Below, in pieces: positions 24,034-36,200 of a DNA stretch of 64,000 bases (the first letter of the stretch is position 1; the number at the start of each line of letters is the position of its first letter). The position numbers were made by a program, and so were the translations under genes. Source of the stretch: Rhyzopertha dominica (lineage: Eukaryota > Arthropoda > Insecta > Coleoptera > Bostrichidae); NCBI GenBank assembly GCA_025024175.1, contig QCXZ01000041.1, forward strand, positions 25,105,786-25,169,785, read 5' to 3'. Under the pieces are notes generated by a model. That model saw only the letters and a list, made by a program, of their open reading frames with translations, was not told the origin of the DNA and searched no databases.

Positions 24034-25542
24034 TTACAAATGTTCATAACATATAGAGCAAACATTTTGATGAGGAGTGCAAGTTTCGTGCAACCATTGC
24101 TTACAAGCAGTACAACATAACCAATCTACTTTTGGACCTTTCTTGTCGTAATAAGAACCTGAACATATTGCGCAATAATTATCACTATCACTTTGAATAT
24201 TGTCAGAATCGTGATCTGAAACGGTCACATCACTACCGTCGATGGAACTTTCATCACTAGTGCAGTAAGACGTCTTGCATTTCTTGCTTCCTAAATGTTT
24301 TGTAGTTTTAGGTAGCCCTTCATGTGTTTCAGCGGATTTTTTCATAAAAAGGTTCTTCTTTATTCCCTTTTCAACTTCTTTTACTATTTTTTTATTTTTC
24401 TTTGTGGATTTTTCTATTTCTTCCTGTTTTTTCCTCCATGTTAGGAGTATCTGTCAAAACTTTAGGAGACTCCGTTCTTTCTCGCCTTTCTTTTGCCCAC
24501 TCTCTGCTGCTTTTAAATGCGGTCTAACAGCTTCTGAAGTTACGATTGCCGAGGAAACCGCTGGTTCTGCTTTGCCTCTGGCATCCTCCACTGTGGTTTC
24601 TTTCGCGCCAGACTGCAAGCCTGATGGTCCAGCAATATCATGGTTTGTATCTGTACTATCAGTAGCGCGGTTATGAAGCGTTTTTTCTGGTTCTCTATTT
24701 CTATCAGCAACATACGACGACAAATAATCTGCTTCTGATATAACAACGGGGTTAAATGAAAAAATACCAGATCGCTCAAAACCTTTTATTATATTATTTG
24801 GGGTCAGTGCTTGAGGAAATGCTACCCCAACAATGCTACAAATATCATATATTCCTACAGGATTGCCAGGATGATTTAACATCCATTGATCCATCACTTA
24901 GTTGTAATATGTCCTAAAAGGTCCATAACAGCACAGATCAAGGGGTTGCAGCTTGTGGCTGCTATGTGGAGGTATTGTCAACACAATAACTCCATTATCT
25001 TTACAAAACTTTACAACCCTGTAGTCGCAGTGTGATTCATGATTATCTAGAATAAATAAGATCTTGCTCTCATTACAACAATGCACAACGTCAACTACAT
25101 GCTGCAAATAGAGTAAAAAATTTTCGCTAGTCATCCAGCCGGTGATATGCGCATCTCCCTTTGAACTAGGTGGGGCGTTATGTAGCATATGAGTTTTAAA
25201 ATTNTTGGGGGAAAAATAAAGAATGGAGGTATGTANGTTCCATTAGCGCATATGGAAGTACACATTGTAACCAGGACACCTCTCTCTGCACTAGTTATAT
25301 TTGCCAACTGGTTTTAAACCGGAAGGAGTTATTATTTTGGGGGGTTTATGGACCGTTGTGACACCTGTTTCATGGCAGTTGTATATTTGGTTGGCAGTAA
25401 ATAAATTTGTATTTATCAGCACTGCACGCAAATTATTAAAAAATAAAGTTACATTATGTTTACGAGGGTGAATGCTTTCAGCGTCCATAAATAAAGATAA
25501 TATTTTGTCGGATAGATCGCTGTCTCTTGAAAACACTGACAA
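24034..25542 (-). pseudogene. Pogo-like (DDE_1, Tigger/jerky-type) transposase pseudogene with PHD-type C-terminal finger
   Basis: Minus-strand remains of a pogo-superfamily transposase. In order: DAESIHPRKHN and NQIYNCHETGVTTVHKPPKI (25542-25291), where the usual NxDETG catalytic motif has His in place of the first Asp. After a frameshift come SAERGVLVTMCTSICANGTY and IPPFFIF. After another comes HMLHNAPPSSKGDAHITGWM, with ILFILDNHESH (second Asp) and IPPHSSHKLQPLD (third Asp). A TAA at 24898-24900 interrupts the frame, then NIIKGFERSGIFSFNP follows, with a frameshift near 24450-24454. The C-terminus has CAICSGSYYD, VDWLCCTACKQWLHETC and CSICYEHL, a Cys/His pattern like the PHD finger of insect pogo-type transposases. 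The N-terminal DNA-binding part is missing. Confidence 0.85.
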
Positions 25543-25544
25543 AA

Positions 25545-25680
25545 AGTTAATAGTCTGACGTTTCGATTACACCTGTAATCTTTGTCAAAGACGAAGAACC
25601 TCAAAATTTGCCCGACACAAGTTCAAACAAAATTTTGTTTTATTTTGGTCCATACTGGGAAACATCCCAGTATGTACATT
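25545..25680 (-). repeat. Retroelement-like repeat end abutting the pogo remnant
   Basis: The pogo coding sequence stops abruptly and is replaced by sequence reading, on the minus strand, TCGAAACGTCAGAC with flanking TTTGACAAAGATTACAGG. CGAAACGTC after a short stem-like segment is typical of the ends of several arthropod retroelements, including Penelope-like elements, but no reverse transcriptase or GIY-YIG motif is present. A perfect 9-bp stem (CATACTGGG/CCCAGTATG, 25651-25674) lies inside. The class is uncertain. Confidence 0.35.
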
Positions 25681-28600
25681 TGAATATTTGCCACTATGGT
25701 CCGGAAGCATGATTGTTCAATTTTATAGGTGCAACGTTACTGTTTGAAAACCCCGCCAAAACTGCATATGGGATGCGACACTGAGTGGTTATTGAGGTTA
25801 TAACTCAAGTTGCAACCTTATAACATGCATACAATAGCAGAGACAACGCGATATACAAACAAACAAAAGCAACTTAGGCACGCAATTACCTGTTCTCTCT
25901 TGCTACGGACCCCAAGATATTTTTTTCAGGATAAATGCTGTTGCAACACCTTCGCTTCACACATTCAGAGCACTACTATCAGCGACATCTGTTGGTCGTA
26001 GTCATACACAAATGTGTGGGGTGTTTCTCACTATGTACCATATCCCAGTCTCCTCTATTTATGTAATCAAAGTGGCACTATATCCAAGCAATGACTCCAC
26101 TTAAAATATATAACAGTTCCTAAAAAATCTAGTTTAGATTATAGCACAATAGCATGTTACGGTTCATATTTTCGGGAATAAATAGAAGCCCTTTAATACT
26201 GAAAATATTTATTTCATCAATTGGTGAGCATATGCTATCTGTGTGTCTAAGTATGCACGGTAATCTTCTGAATGAGAGATTTCTTTGTTCAGCGATGTTT
26301 GCTGTAGATAGCTTAGTGTTTGTAGTTCTAATGGAAGTACGTTTTATCGAGAGAAAAACATATTGTTTCTGAAAGGTGAATAGCGCCGACGAGGTGTAGA
26401 GTGAAATGTTCTGGGTAATATCTTCACAACCCAACAGGGGATAAAACTACCCTTAGCAGTATTGTTTGGATAGTCGATAGGGTTTGCTGGTGCAATATTT
26501 TCGACTGTTCTTCCTAGAACTTAGGGATCTGACTTCACCCTTTCTAGACCACGTGCTGAAACAAAGATTGTTCACTTTGTATTCAACCCTTGCTGCAAGC
26601 TGCAAGGTAAGGATTTCGTTTGTTTCATAACACCATCTTACATAGATTACTGTTTTTTCTATCACCCGGCGTGATATACTCATGGGGGTAATGTCGATTT
26701 ATTCATTCTTGCGGGCTAGATCATTGGTTCTGATCTTGGAAACCACCGCAGGACGTGATCGAGGTACAACCACCACTGGTAGAGACGAATGCTAGGCTTC
26801 TGTCCGACAGGGTAGCTTCAAGCAGCCGATCCACGAAGGCATTACGTAGGCATCGTAGTATCCACGACATATCTTCAACCAGGTCAGATTTATCCATACT
26901 TTTCTTTGGGGATATCCTGCCAGGGTTGTTACCTGATTCGAAGTACAGCATCTTCGAGAATATTCGACGTTCTGCTAAATAAAAGAGGGTGTACAATTTG
27001 ATTAATTTGTGGGCCTCATCAAGGCATTAATTTGGTTTGCTTACCTGTAAAATTGGATTACTTACCTGTAAACGTTCATAGAACAAAAGAACCGTATTGT
27101 TAAACTGTAAATATTGCATCTCTATAGAATTAAGGGTAGAAATAGATTGTTTTTCGTGAATAATATATCAGAGTTTTGGCTCTCTTGTACATCTTATCAT
27201 GCTACCGCCGCTCGTGAACCTTGTTGCGTAATTTTTGAGATCTTGAATCGCTTGCGGTACTACTACTGGCCAGACATGGTAACGGAGCGTCGCGTTAGCA
27301 TCGTGTTTGCTTTATTTTGTTTTTCTTTATAAAATCGGGTGCTGCGTCTCGGAAAATTTATATATATTGTATACAGCTTCACAGTTTATTTTGTACAGCA
27401 AATAAAGGACACTGTACATAAGTGAAATCATTGGGGTGTGAATTTATTAATATTCCTGTACCGTGTGTGGTGAGATAAATTGGGGCAACATAGTGGCTAG
27501 TTATTATTTTTTTTATATAGTTATCATCTCATTTCGATCTTAATATCTAATTTTCTTGATTATTATCCCTGTTCTTGGTAGTGGGACAGGCCTCTTTTGT
27601 AGTTCGGGATTAAAAATACTACCTGGCGCCCAAATCAAATAGACATTAATATTTAATATTAATAACGTGATTGAGTGGAAACCCCGACCTTCTCCACTGA
27701 GTAGCCGTGAGCAACCCGAGCTTTTTTTGCTATACGTAGAATTAAATACGTAATAAGCATTATTAGTGACCACACGCTCAAAACGTTTTTGCAAACTATG
27801 CATGACAGAACGATAAAAGCTCTTGAGTAATAAAATTGTAACATATAATTTGAGTATAGAAATAACAGGCACAATAGAAGCTTTATTTGGATTAAATGTA
27901 CCAATTCGGAAAAAATAATTGATTANTTCAAACAGGTTAAAAAAGCAACAATTATTGATAACCGTGATATGAGAGTTATCTGTCAATCCGATTCCAAAAA
28001 ATAATTGATTATTTAGTGAAGCGCTGATATTGCCATATCATTTTGTTTATTACACCTCTACAAGAAATTGTTATATGGTGCACCCGGTCAGTTAAATGCA
28101 ATTGTTCAACTCGTTGATTATTCTAAACTACTTTCTTGCGTTTCGAAATGTGCCCGTATAAAATATGGTTTTACCATTGGGAATGCTTAACGACCTTCCC
28201 TTATCGATATTCACAGCAGTTAACTAGCACTGCCATTTTCTTCCGAAGTACATCCTAATAGCATAAAGCCAATTTCCCACAATATCCTAACATTTCCGAC
28301 CACTTTCCAAATGCCCCAATCTATTAGGCAGTATTACNCCGCATTTGCGGTGTCTCATTACGTCCAAGACAAATAAAGGTGGGCCACGCCACCTAACATT
28401 TTATTTATTGGTCAATTTTCTCTACAAACACAATTAGTCAGGCCCTGCGGTAATGAATAGCCATCAATAAGGACTGTCACCGGACAAACATAGAATATCC
28501 TTATCCATCACACCCTATCCATCGTATTGAACCTCTCACCGTATTCCTTTGTCAACTAAGAGCTCCCTATAACGAAAATATTGAAGAAAGAGGGGACTTT

Positions 28601-28944
28601 AATTACGGCAACAAACTATGTAGATACTTTGTCACTAAATCGTTGATACATGGAAAATTTCCGTTTATAAATGTAATGCTGATCATTTGGACATAGGTAT
28701 GTATATTCAAGTTCTATCATCATGGGAGAACTAATGTAAATATACGATTTTTCGAAATTTTTTAGGAACCAATGTGATGTTCTTGTAGCAAACTTCTGTA
28801 ATGTTCCTATTAAGCAAATGAAGTTGCACCTTACTATTTGCTTACATAAACATCAACGTTTTGAAGGGTTGTTTATGACCTAAACCATTTTTGGAGTATC
28901 AACAAGACACCTATGTCATGCTACCTGCGTAAGAACACCCGTGA
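25681..28944. other. Unassigned intergenic DNA with a weak LTR-like segment
   Basis: No supported gene. Between 27114 and 27640 features hint at an LTR end: a TATA-like TTTATAAAATCGGG (about 27326), AATAAA (27401), ATTGGGGCAACATAGTGGC (about 27479) and TGGCGCCCAAATC (27624), which resemble LTR and primer-binding-site elements. RLRYYYWPDM at about 27248-27277 recalls the integrase zinc-binding region but stands alone. No terminal repeat pair or pol gene was found. Open frames of up to 148 codons at 27540-27986 (-) are unrecognised and hold an N. Confidence 0.3.
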
Positions 28945-29050
28945 ACAGCTGTTTCGGCTTATTATGATTAATCGGCGCGGTTATAGCCCAGACAACATGG
29001 CAAAGATATAGATTCTCTTTTATATTCCAAGGTGGGTGATATCAGCATGC
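28945..29050 (+). repeat. Dispersed repeat family A, copy 2
   Basis: Shares the exact 18-mer ACAGCTGTTTCGGCTTAT with 3012-3029. It continues with weaker similarity (GGTTATAGCCCAGAC; then TTTATATTCCAAGGTGGGTG) in the same order as copies 1 and 3. Confidence 0.5.
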
Positions 29051-30315
29051 TGCAACTAAATTTTTGTTTTGACTGGAGCATTAATCATAAAATAACCCCA
29101 GCCCACACCAAGCCTGATATCAAGGATTATATTTCATGCAGCCATATAAAACAATGGAACTGATCTAATTTCTGATGAAACACTTGCAATTTGAGTATTT
29201 ATACATTTGCAAGACATGGGTCGTGTCCAAATCAGTGATGGAAAATGATTCTGAAGAGCCAACTGTGTGGCATAAAATGCTTCGTGAATTGGCAGCTTCG
29301 ATAGAACTTGTACTGATGAACAAAATATTACGTGAAACTATTATCGTTCTGTTTTCTGTATAAATATACAATGTATATGATAAATCCTAGCTGAATTGAG
29401 TTTGCTTTAATATTTTCAGTAAATTCTGTTATTATTTTAGTTTATGGCGTAAGAGTTTGATCGCCCATCGTAACCTTTTGTTACCTGAATTTCACCATTT
29501 TATTGTAATTCCATTGTAATCTAATGTAATAAAAAACGAAAACAAGGCACAAACAAATGTCTGGTATTTTGGTTTTTGTTTGTATCTGCAAATGATATCC
29601 GACTCGTACTGATTGAATACCTTTTAAGAATTTTTAAATGTTTTGGTTCACAAACATGTAGAAAGGAAGGTATCTTATTGTTTTGGGTAACCGTGTACAA
29701 AGCAGTTTTCTAGCTTTTACTATAACTTCGTTGGTTAACTATATAATTACATTCAGAGATTTTGGATTAATGTTTGCACAGCATGTAAATATATATGCAT
29801 TTATTTTATATATGCATACATAAGCATTTATATGCTTATCATGCGTTTGACGACCGTGCAGACCTCTACAGGTCACTAAGAAATGGGACAGAAAATATAT
29901 AAAGCTCCAGGGTTGGCCAGTAGGTAACTTTCAACCATGTAATATGTAACTCTTCAAGGTTTTACATTTTATCATACTTTATAGTAATTCAAGTGTCCGT
30001 TAATTTTATTTCATTACATGCAGAAATCCATTCTGCACGTAGCCGTAAGATCCATAAGTAATACAGATAAGTAATCGCACATAGCACCAACAATTCAACT
30101 CGACTTCCTCTGTTTTGTTCTTATATTAGCCTATCCGTTGATAATATTATCACCAATGAACTGAACATAAGTTATAAAATGATGGTACACCCCACACAAA
30201 TTTAAAAACTGCATTTTGATTTGACTACTGTTGAACAAAAATGCATTTTCCAATATAGGTAAATGTATACTATTGAATTTATACGAAAAATGTTGGGTTT
30301 TAAACGAGAATTATA
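29051..30315. other. Unassigned AT-rich DNA
   Basis: No supported gene. A run of overlapping ATATATGCAT palindromes lies at 29786-29840. The open frames at 29165-29371 overlap on both strands and are unrecognised. Confidence 0.4.
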
Positions 30316-30480
30316 ATGCGGATAACACCATACCATGTAGTGGCCCCTAACGCTATTATCCACCTGTCTCTGCGGGGAACCTGTGATCTGAACGGTAGCT
30401 TACAATGTTGTGTAATAAATAATTCTCGCATACATCTCGCTTACCTTGGCGTATATAAGGAAAGCCAGATCCACTCGTAC
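30316..30480 (-). repeat. Dispersed repeat family A, copy 3 (inverted)
   Basis: Reverse complement of the block seen at about 3080-3200. GCGGATAACACCATACCATG, then TAGTGG, and AATTCTCGCATACATCTCGC, then TTACCTTGGCGTATATAAGG, match copy 1 with substitutions and an extra approximately 60 bp in the middle. Orientation is opposite to copies 1 and 2. Confidence 0.6.
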
Positions 30481-31727
30481 TGACCCATCTTTGAGCTCGC
30501 TAAATGTAATTTTGTGTAATAGCCTTATTTAAAAATATTTTTATTATACCTAGAAACAACATTCTACCTCTTCATTTATCCCACTTAGATAGGCTTTGTT
30601 GGACTACTTTTACTCACAAAGCAAATAACTAGGAAAACAAAAGTATCGTTTAGCTTGAATCAACAATAACTTTACCATGGTCTGGCAATTTTGTTAATAT
30701 CGTAACACAAAGCGTCATGTTTTATCATTACCAACAATGAAGCGAGAAGTCAACAAAGTATATCAAATAAAAAAATATGCGAGCCCTAAAATATGCCAAG
30801 AAGATCAAATTCTCAATGTTCTTATGTTTAGATTTCACTATAATGTCGATGATTCTAGAAGTACCTACCTTCAAACATATTTTGATATTGGTTATATGCA
30901 TCAGTGAGCAGATGTTTATACAGAGCTGTTAATAATACCTTACTATACAATTCAGTACAGGACCTTTTATTTAACAACCTGCGCGCTATAGGTGCACCTT
31001 CTGAAAGAACAAATCAACAACACTGCTGTTATGCTGTTCCAGCCATTCAGGTTGCTTCCCCGTAAGTGAACTATATCCCTCTTCCCTGCATCGAAACAAT
31101 TATTATTCTGCCTGCAGTTCTGTTTGAATACGGTAGCTTCTCCTGAAAGTAACAAATTGTTTCTTTGTTGAATTTAAAGTTGGAACCTACAACTCGCACG
31201 CTATCTAGGGAATTAATCTTTCGCAAGACAGTTTTTAAAATTATGAACGAAGAGATGCATGTCTAGTTACAGTTTCTCTACACGGAATATCGCGATCCTC
31301 ATGGGTAGGGGTATCATCGGCACAAGCATTTGATTAAACTTATCCAGGGATCTGCAGTGTTATCGGTTACATTAAGCATTACCATCCAAGTTCTACAATA
31401 CCCTGTGTTTCGTCATTTGGTTAGTTTCTGGGTGAGTCAAAAGTAGAGACTCGCATCATTACTCTCGCACAACTGGATCTAGAGATCTTATAACTATATT
31501 TAGGTAACATTGGACGCACCGTAGGCCAACAAAGACTGAAATGCAGATTGAACTAATTTTATCTTGTTAAAATATATAATTTGTAGCACAATATACAAAA
31601 AAAAAATTAAGTATCTGCTTGGCATACTTCGTAAGGCGCGGGTATCATTTATTTACCGTTTTTTATGTAGATACGTTTATACTGCATTTGGTGTCATTCT
31701 GTGAAAATCGGTAATGACCCAACTATG
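30481..31727. other. Unassigned AT-rich DNA
   Basis: No supported gene or repeat. A 62-codon open frame at 30967-31155 (-) is unrecognised. Confidence 0.4.
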
Positions 31728-31925
31728 GGTGGCTTTACGAACTTCGACGTAGGTTAGTACGGTAGGTAAGTAAAAATACTTTTCCTATTGCCCGATGAGT
31801 GGAAATGTCTAGTGAGTCATTTAGCGGTAGCTCCACGAACTATGGCGTAGGGATAGGGTATGATACCCGACATATGTTGTCAATTGTCCAATGAGCTCTA
31901 CCGTGTATAGACGTGTTTACGTCAA
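31728..31925 (+). repeat. Degenerate two-unit tandem repeat, about 98 bp
   Basis: GGTGGCTTTACGAACTTCGA, then CGTAGG, at 31728 and GGTAGCTCCACGAACTATGG, then CGTAGG, at 31826 begin two related units. ATTGCCCGATGAGTG and ATTGTCCAATGAGCT occupy equivalent places later in each. Function unknown. Confidence 0.45.
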
Positions 31926-33797
31926 ACTTAGGGTGTATCGAAGATACCGCCACCACGTATTTTATTTTTGAGGATGAATTACACTTCGTGCACACATACA
32001 ATTACGAAGTTTTTTTTCGAATTTGTAACTATTGTATTGTGCATTAGTAGATATAAGTTACAGATTTATATCTTTTTAAAGGTAAATCTACTTTAGTCTC
32101 AAATCTTACTACAATGCGCTATCCAAACTATGCCTCAATTTACCTACGGAGCTGCTCCACTTAAGGTACGCAACAGACCCACATTTTTTACGGTAAATTT
32201 GGTTACATGCTATTTTTAGGGTACTTTCTGCAAACGTACTAACACGGGATTCGTCGTACCAGGAGTGGTCGTTGATTTATTCCGGAGCTCGTACGTTTCG
32301 ATAAAAATCCATGCACACTCGACGTCATAAATCAGGATGGCGGTGACTTCCACCTTTGGTTTCTTTTTTGCTAAATTGTATATAATATAAAGGTCATAAA
32401 AGTCGACCGCGAAACAAAACGCCCGACAAAAATCTGAAATTTCCCGTGCGGAGAGCACATTGTGAGCATGATTCATGAAGGTCCTTTGTTATAACAACGC
32501 GAGCACACAGTATGTGGTAATCATTTCGCGAGGCGTGCTAACGGCAAAAACTAACTGCGGGCAAATTTGCCCCAGCTACGGCTCAGTTTAATTGAGTTTT
32601 CTATGTTTATAGGTAACACCTGATTGGTTTTTGTTATTATACGATATCTCTACGCCATCAGGTCCGTACAGTGTGGTGATTTAATTCTAACACATTCATG
32701 GTACGTTATATATTTTATTTTTAATATTAAACGTGCTTTATCTGAGTTTGGTGTTGTTACAGTTATTTGCACGAAATGACTGTGGAAAGATATACTCTTA
32801 CTGGTCGTTCCTCTTTTGTTGCGAACTCTGGCACTTGTCAAACGTTTGATTAAATTGTTGATCACGCCTTTATACTAGAAAATGCATTATGATAGACAAA
32901 AAGTTCGCTTTTACAAACTGCTCCGCAAACTTAGCGGCAAATTTAAAATATCATTCATTTTAGGATATCCATTATTATGATTACATTCGTTGAGTATTTT
33001 ATTGATTTCTAATGTTACCGACGTGCAGTGACCACCCTGAAGGTACTAAGCGGCTATCACTTTGAGTCCATTTTTTTAGATAGAAACGTATCGGATAATT
33101 TCACTATAAACTTAAATGTATACAGCTAGTGATCTTATCTAGAATTGCAATACACATAAAGGCAAATAATTTCTGATTTTGCCGATAACATATAGGTGGT
33201 AATTACACTTAATTATAAGCTTTTTGCAATATTTTTTCTAGTTACTACGGCAACCATACTGCAAAGCTAATTTAATTACATCCAAACTTCTGAATGTAAT
33301 TTTATCTTTAAACGTCTCATTTAAATTTATCCATCTATAACTTATTTTGGAAGGTTTTTTTCGTAATTAATATCTATTGTATGTTCCAAAATTAATTTCT
33401 TTAAAGAGCAGTAGAAACACCATTAAAAAATTAATGAAGTTCTCGAAATTATTACATAGAACGATAGAGATGTTTTCACTTTGTTATATATATTATTATT
33501 AAAGGAAAACTGGCGTAAATCTGAGGTAAATAATTTTACTCATTTTGAAATTACACCACGCGTAACTGTAGAATTTCTTGATTTATCAATTTAATTTGCA
33601 CTGTTTTGTCATTATTTTAATAAATAATTTATGAAACTTTCATCTATGTATTTAAAACACTACGATCACCTACAGCACTATAACATTTAGATCGCCTTGT
33701 CCGGTTGATGTCACTAAACAGCTTTTCAAATCAGACTTGACTGTCCCCAAGCTCCATAGAGCGCCTTTATATAGGGTAAGTTTCCAACTTCTGAGGG
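31926..33797. other. Unassigned AT-rich DNA
   Basis: No supported gene. Frames at 32216-32476 and 32650-32865 (both minus) are unrecognised. A sentence-like repeat of TTACCTACGGAGCTGCTCCAC near 32140 weakly recalls the 31.8-kb tandem units but is too short to assign. Confidence 0.35.
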
Positions 33798-34329
33798 TAG
33801 GGCTGTTCAAAAAACATAAACTGTAGCGGTTTAGTTTTTAACTGATACCGGTATTCAACTGGTTAACCGAACCGAAATGGAATTGTTACATCGATTTGGA
33901 GCGGTAAACAGTACGGATTCAAACCGTTCCGACCAGCCATCACCTGCTTCATACCGGTCATAAACCGGTTAACATTGCTTATAAACCGGTTCAGAATGGT
34001 CATAAAGTGATTCCTACCGGTTATAAATCAGTGGTACCGCATATACACCGGTTATAAGCAGAGTCAAACCTATTATAGCTAAACCGGTTCAGATCGCTTA
34101 TAAGACGGTTTAAAGAGGTTTTAAACCGCGACCGTGGGCGTGTATGTTACGGCTTATACGTCGCACTGCCGCAGGTTTGTATGTTACAATAACACGAAGG
34201 CCACTGGAAGCTGATGCGGAAACCGAACCAAAAGCCGAACAGGACAGGACACGACAGGTTATATAATTTACGTTAAACTGTTCATCCGGTTTGTCTTTTG
34301 TACCGAACCGAAACCGGTTAACAGGCTTA
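33798..34329. mobile_element. CCGGTT-rich non-autonomous element, probably hAT-like
   Basis: Starts TAGGGCTGTTCAA and ends with the complement of TAAGCCTGTTAA, weak terminal inverted repeats (9 of 12 positions). The interior is packed with ACCGGTT in an irregular period of about 22 bp (for example ATAAACCGGTTAACATTGCT, ATAAACCGGTTCAGAATGGT). The composition is like the better-defined hAT element at 37527, so the two are probably related in structure if not in sequence. No target duplication was found (TCTGAGGG versus GCCTCCAG flanks) and there is no coding capacity. Confidence 0.5.
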
Positions 34330-35889
34330 GCCTCCAGCCTGCAGCGGTGGCCGATAAATAAAGTGATGGCAAGTTACGCATCCATAACACTAGTAATGGA
34401 ATTTTAGTTTAAAAGTTAAATATCTTATTTGACTTGTTTAGTATTACCATAGGATTACTTTAAAAATGGCGAGACTGGGCTGAATACGCTATATTAGTGC
34501 TGACGTAGGTGTCGACCATATTTCTACGGTACGTTAAAGTCCTGGATCAAAACAAACCGAGTTGCCATAATATGCGTAACGGAGCTCAGTGTTGGGTGCA
34601 ATTGTTTAGCTTTAAAAGAATATTTAGAAGGGTTACTGTGTAGTTTACACTTCTTCGCTCTATACCTAGCAAATATTACAAACCGAAATTACATTTAGTT
34701 ACAATGTATTGTTGAAAAACAAACTAAAATAAGTGCCGTAAAAATTACAAGTTTCTTTCTCGTTATAACTAGAACACCTAGGGACCCAACACATTAATAT
34801 TTTCTGGTACAACTTGTAAATTGTAATTCTCTACACACGTACTTACGAGTATGTTAAGCTTGTAACATTGTAACTAAATATAATTTCGCTTTGCAATATT
34901 TGCTAAGTAAAGCACGGAGTGTAAACTACTCAAACATACATAGTACCACTTTCAAATATTCTTTTAGAACTAAGAAAATTGCGCGAAACACTGAACTCCC
35001 CTTAAGCACGCTATGACAACTTGGTTTGTTTTGATCCATCAGGATTTTGACGTACCGCCGACATATACGTCACAAATATGGCTTATTAAGCTTTTTAGGT
35101 CCAGTATGGCTTCCGAGGGGTACCCAGCGTGCGCATAGGAAACCATGAAGACCGCAAGTCGTTCAAATAATTGAACGACTCATGCTTTGACTTGTTTAAT
35201 TCGGCGTCATTTATGCGTCGTTCATAGTCGACGAGACCAGAACACAACATAATTATATGCTGTAACGAGAGACTGCTTTCACTTCTATAAGGACAATCCA
35301 AAATCAATAAATTAAGAACAACCCACCTTAGCCGTTTGAAAAGTGTAAGACCTGTTTATCCTTATTGTACGAGAACGGATCTGTTTTGAATAATTGCAAT
35401 TTGTAACGAATATAAAACTGTACTCGCAAGTAAGGTAAACGACTATTGGGTACTATGTTGGGACATACGTTGCGCTGTCTGAATAGATCTAAGATCTTAC
35501 AACTCGGTAACTCGTTTTTGATAATGATTCATAAACGATTTGAATGGTCCAAATCTAGTGATTGAAGAATTTGAATCGAATCGAATGTCCCAGCTCTAGT
35601 GACTGACGTCAGCATTTAATGGGGTTTCTATAACAGCGTGTTAGAAGCTGCATTGTTTTGACGGGTGCCCTTTGACCACAGAAAAATAAAACAACCAGAA
35701 TAAGCACTCTGGGTGTGAGGAAGGGTCCGCTCAGTTTCAATCCGCCATGTTTTGTGGATACTGACACTGACTGACAACTGTCAACCGCTCACCGCCGTTA
35801 AACGATTACAGACGTGTTATGTAAATTACGTATATTGATTTTGTGTTTTGTATGTATTTATTATTTTTGGGTGATTATTATAATTTATA
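34330..35889. other. Unassigned AT-rich DNA
   Basis: No supported gene. The last 150 bp (from about 35730) could be the 5' leader of the THAP remnant that begins at 35890, but no promoter motif is convincing. Confidence 0.4.
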
Positions 35890-36200
35890 ATGATGCAACA
35901 TAGTATTAGTGAACGTGTTTGTGCTGTAATGCAAATGCAAACAGCAGACGTAGGTATGCTGGAAAAGACTACGTTTTTTAGCTTTCCAAAGGATGTTGCG
36001 GGTGATGGTTTTGCTTAATTTGATTTAGTATTTAAAACACAGTTAAACAGTGAGCAACAGCAACAGCGTGAGCTAATGGAATATGAGGAAAATCTTTATT
36101 GATGGTATAGAGTGTGTAGTTAACATTTTGAAGACTAAATCTTTCTAAATGATTTACACAACCGATTACAACCTCATGCAGTACCATTCTTGCTTCTTCA
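35890..36200 (+). pseudogene. THAP zinc-finger domain remnant
   Basis: One frame from the ATG at 35890 reads MMQHSISERVCAVMQMQ, then GMLEKTTFFSFPKDV, then after an in-frame stop EYEENLY, WYRVCS, stop, HFED, stop, IFLNDLHNRLQPHAVPF. FFSFPKD, VCSxHFE and the RLxPxAVP ending are hallmarks of the THAP (C2CH) DNA-binding domain in the right order and spacing. The first Cys is present (ERVC), the second is missing. Four in-frame stops are present but there is no frame change across the domain, which suggests point decay. THAP domains occur in P-type transposases and in host regulators; which source applies cannot be told. Confidence 0.7.

Noticed and set aside
27248..27277. RLRYYYWPDM reading as an LTR-retroelement integrase zinc-binding motif
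   Set aside because: No His/Cys partners, no further pol motifs and no frame extension; kept only as a weak hint within the LTR-like region.
27540..27986. 148-codon minus-strand open frame
   Set aside because: Contains an N and matches no family by eye. A TGGCGCCCA primer-binding-like word on the opposite strand makes a protein role doubtful.
33798..34329. An 8-bp target duplication for the CCGGTT-rich element
   Set aside because: Flanks TCTGAGGG and GCCTCCAG do not match; boundaries may be off by a few bases or the duplication has decayed.
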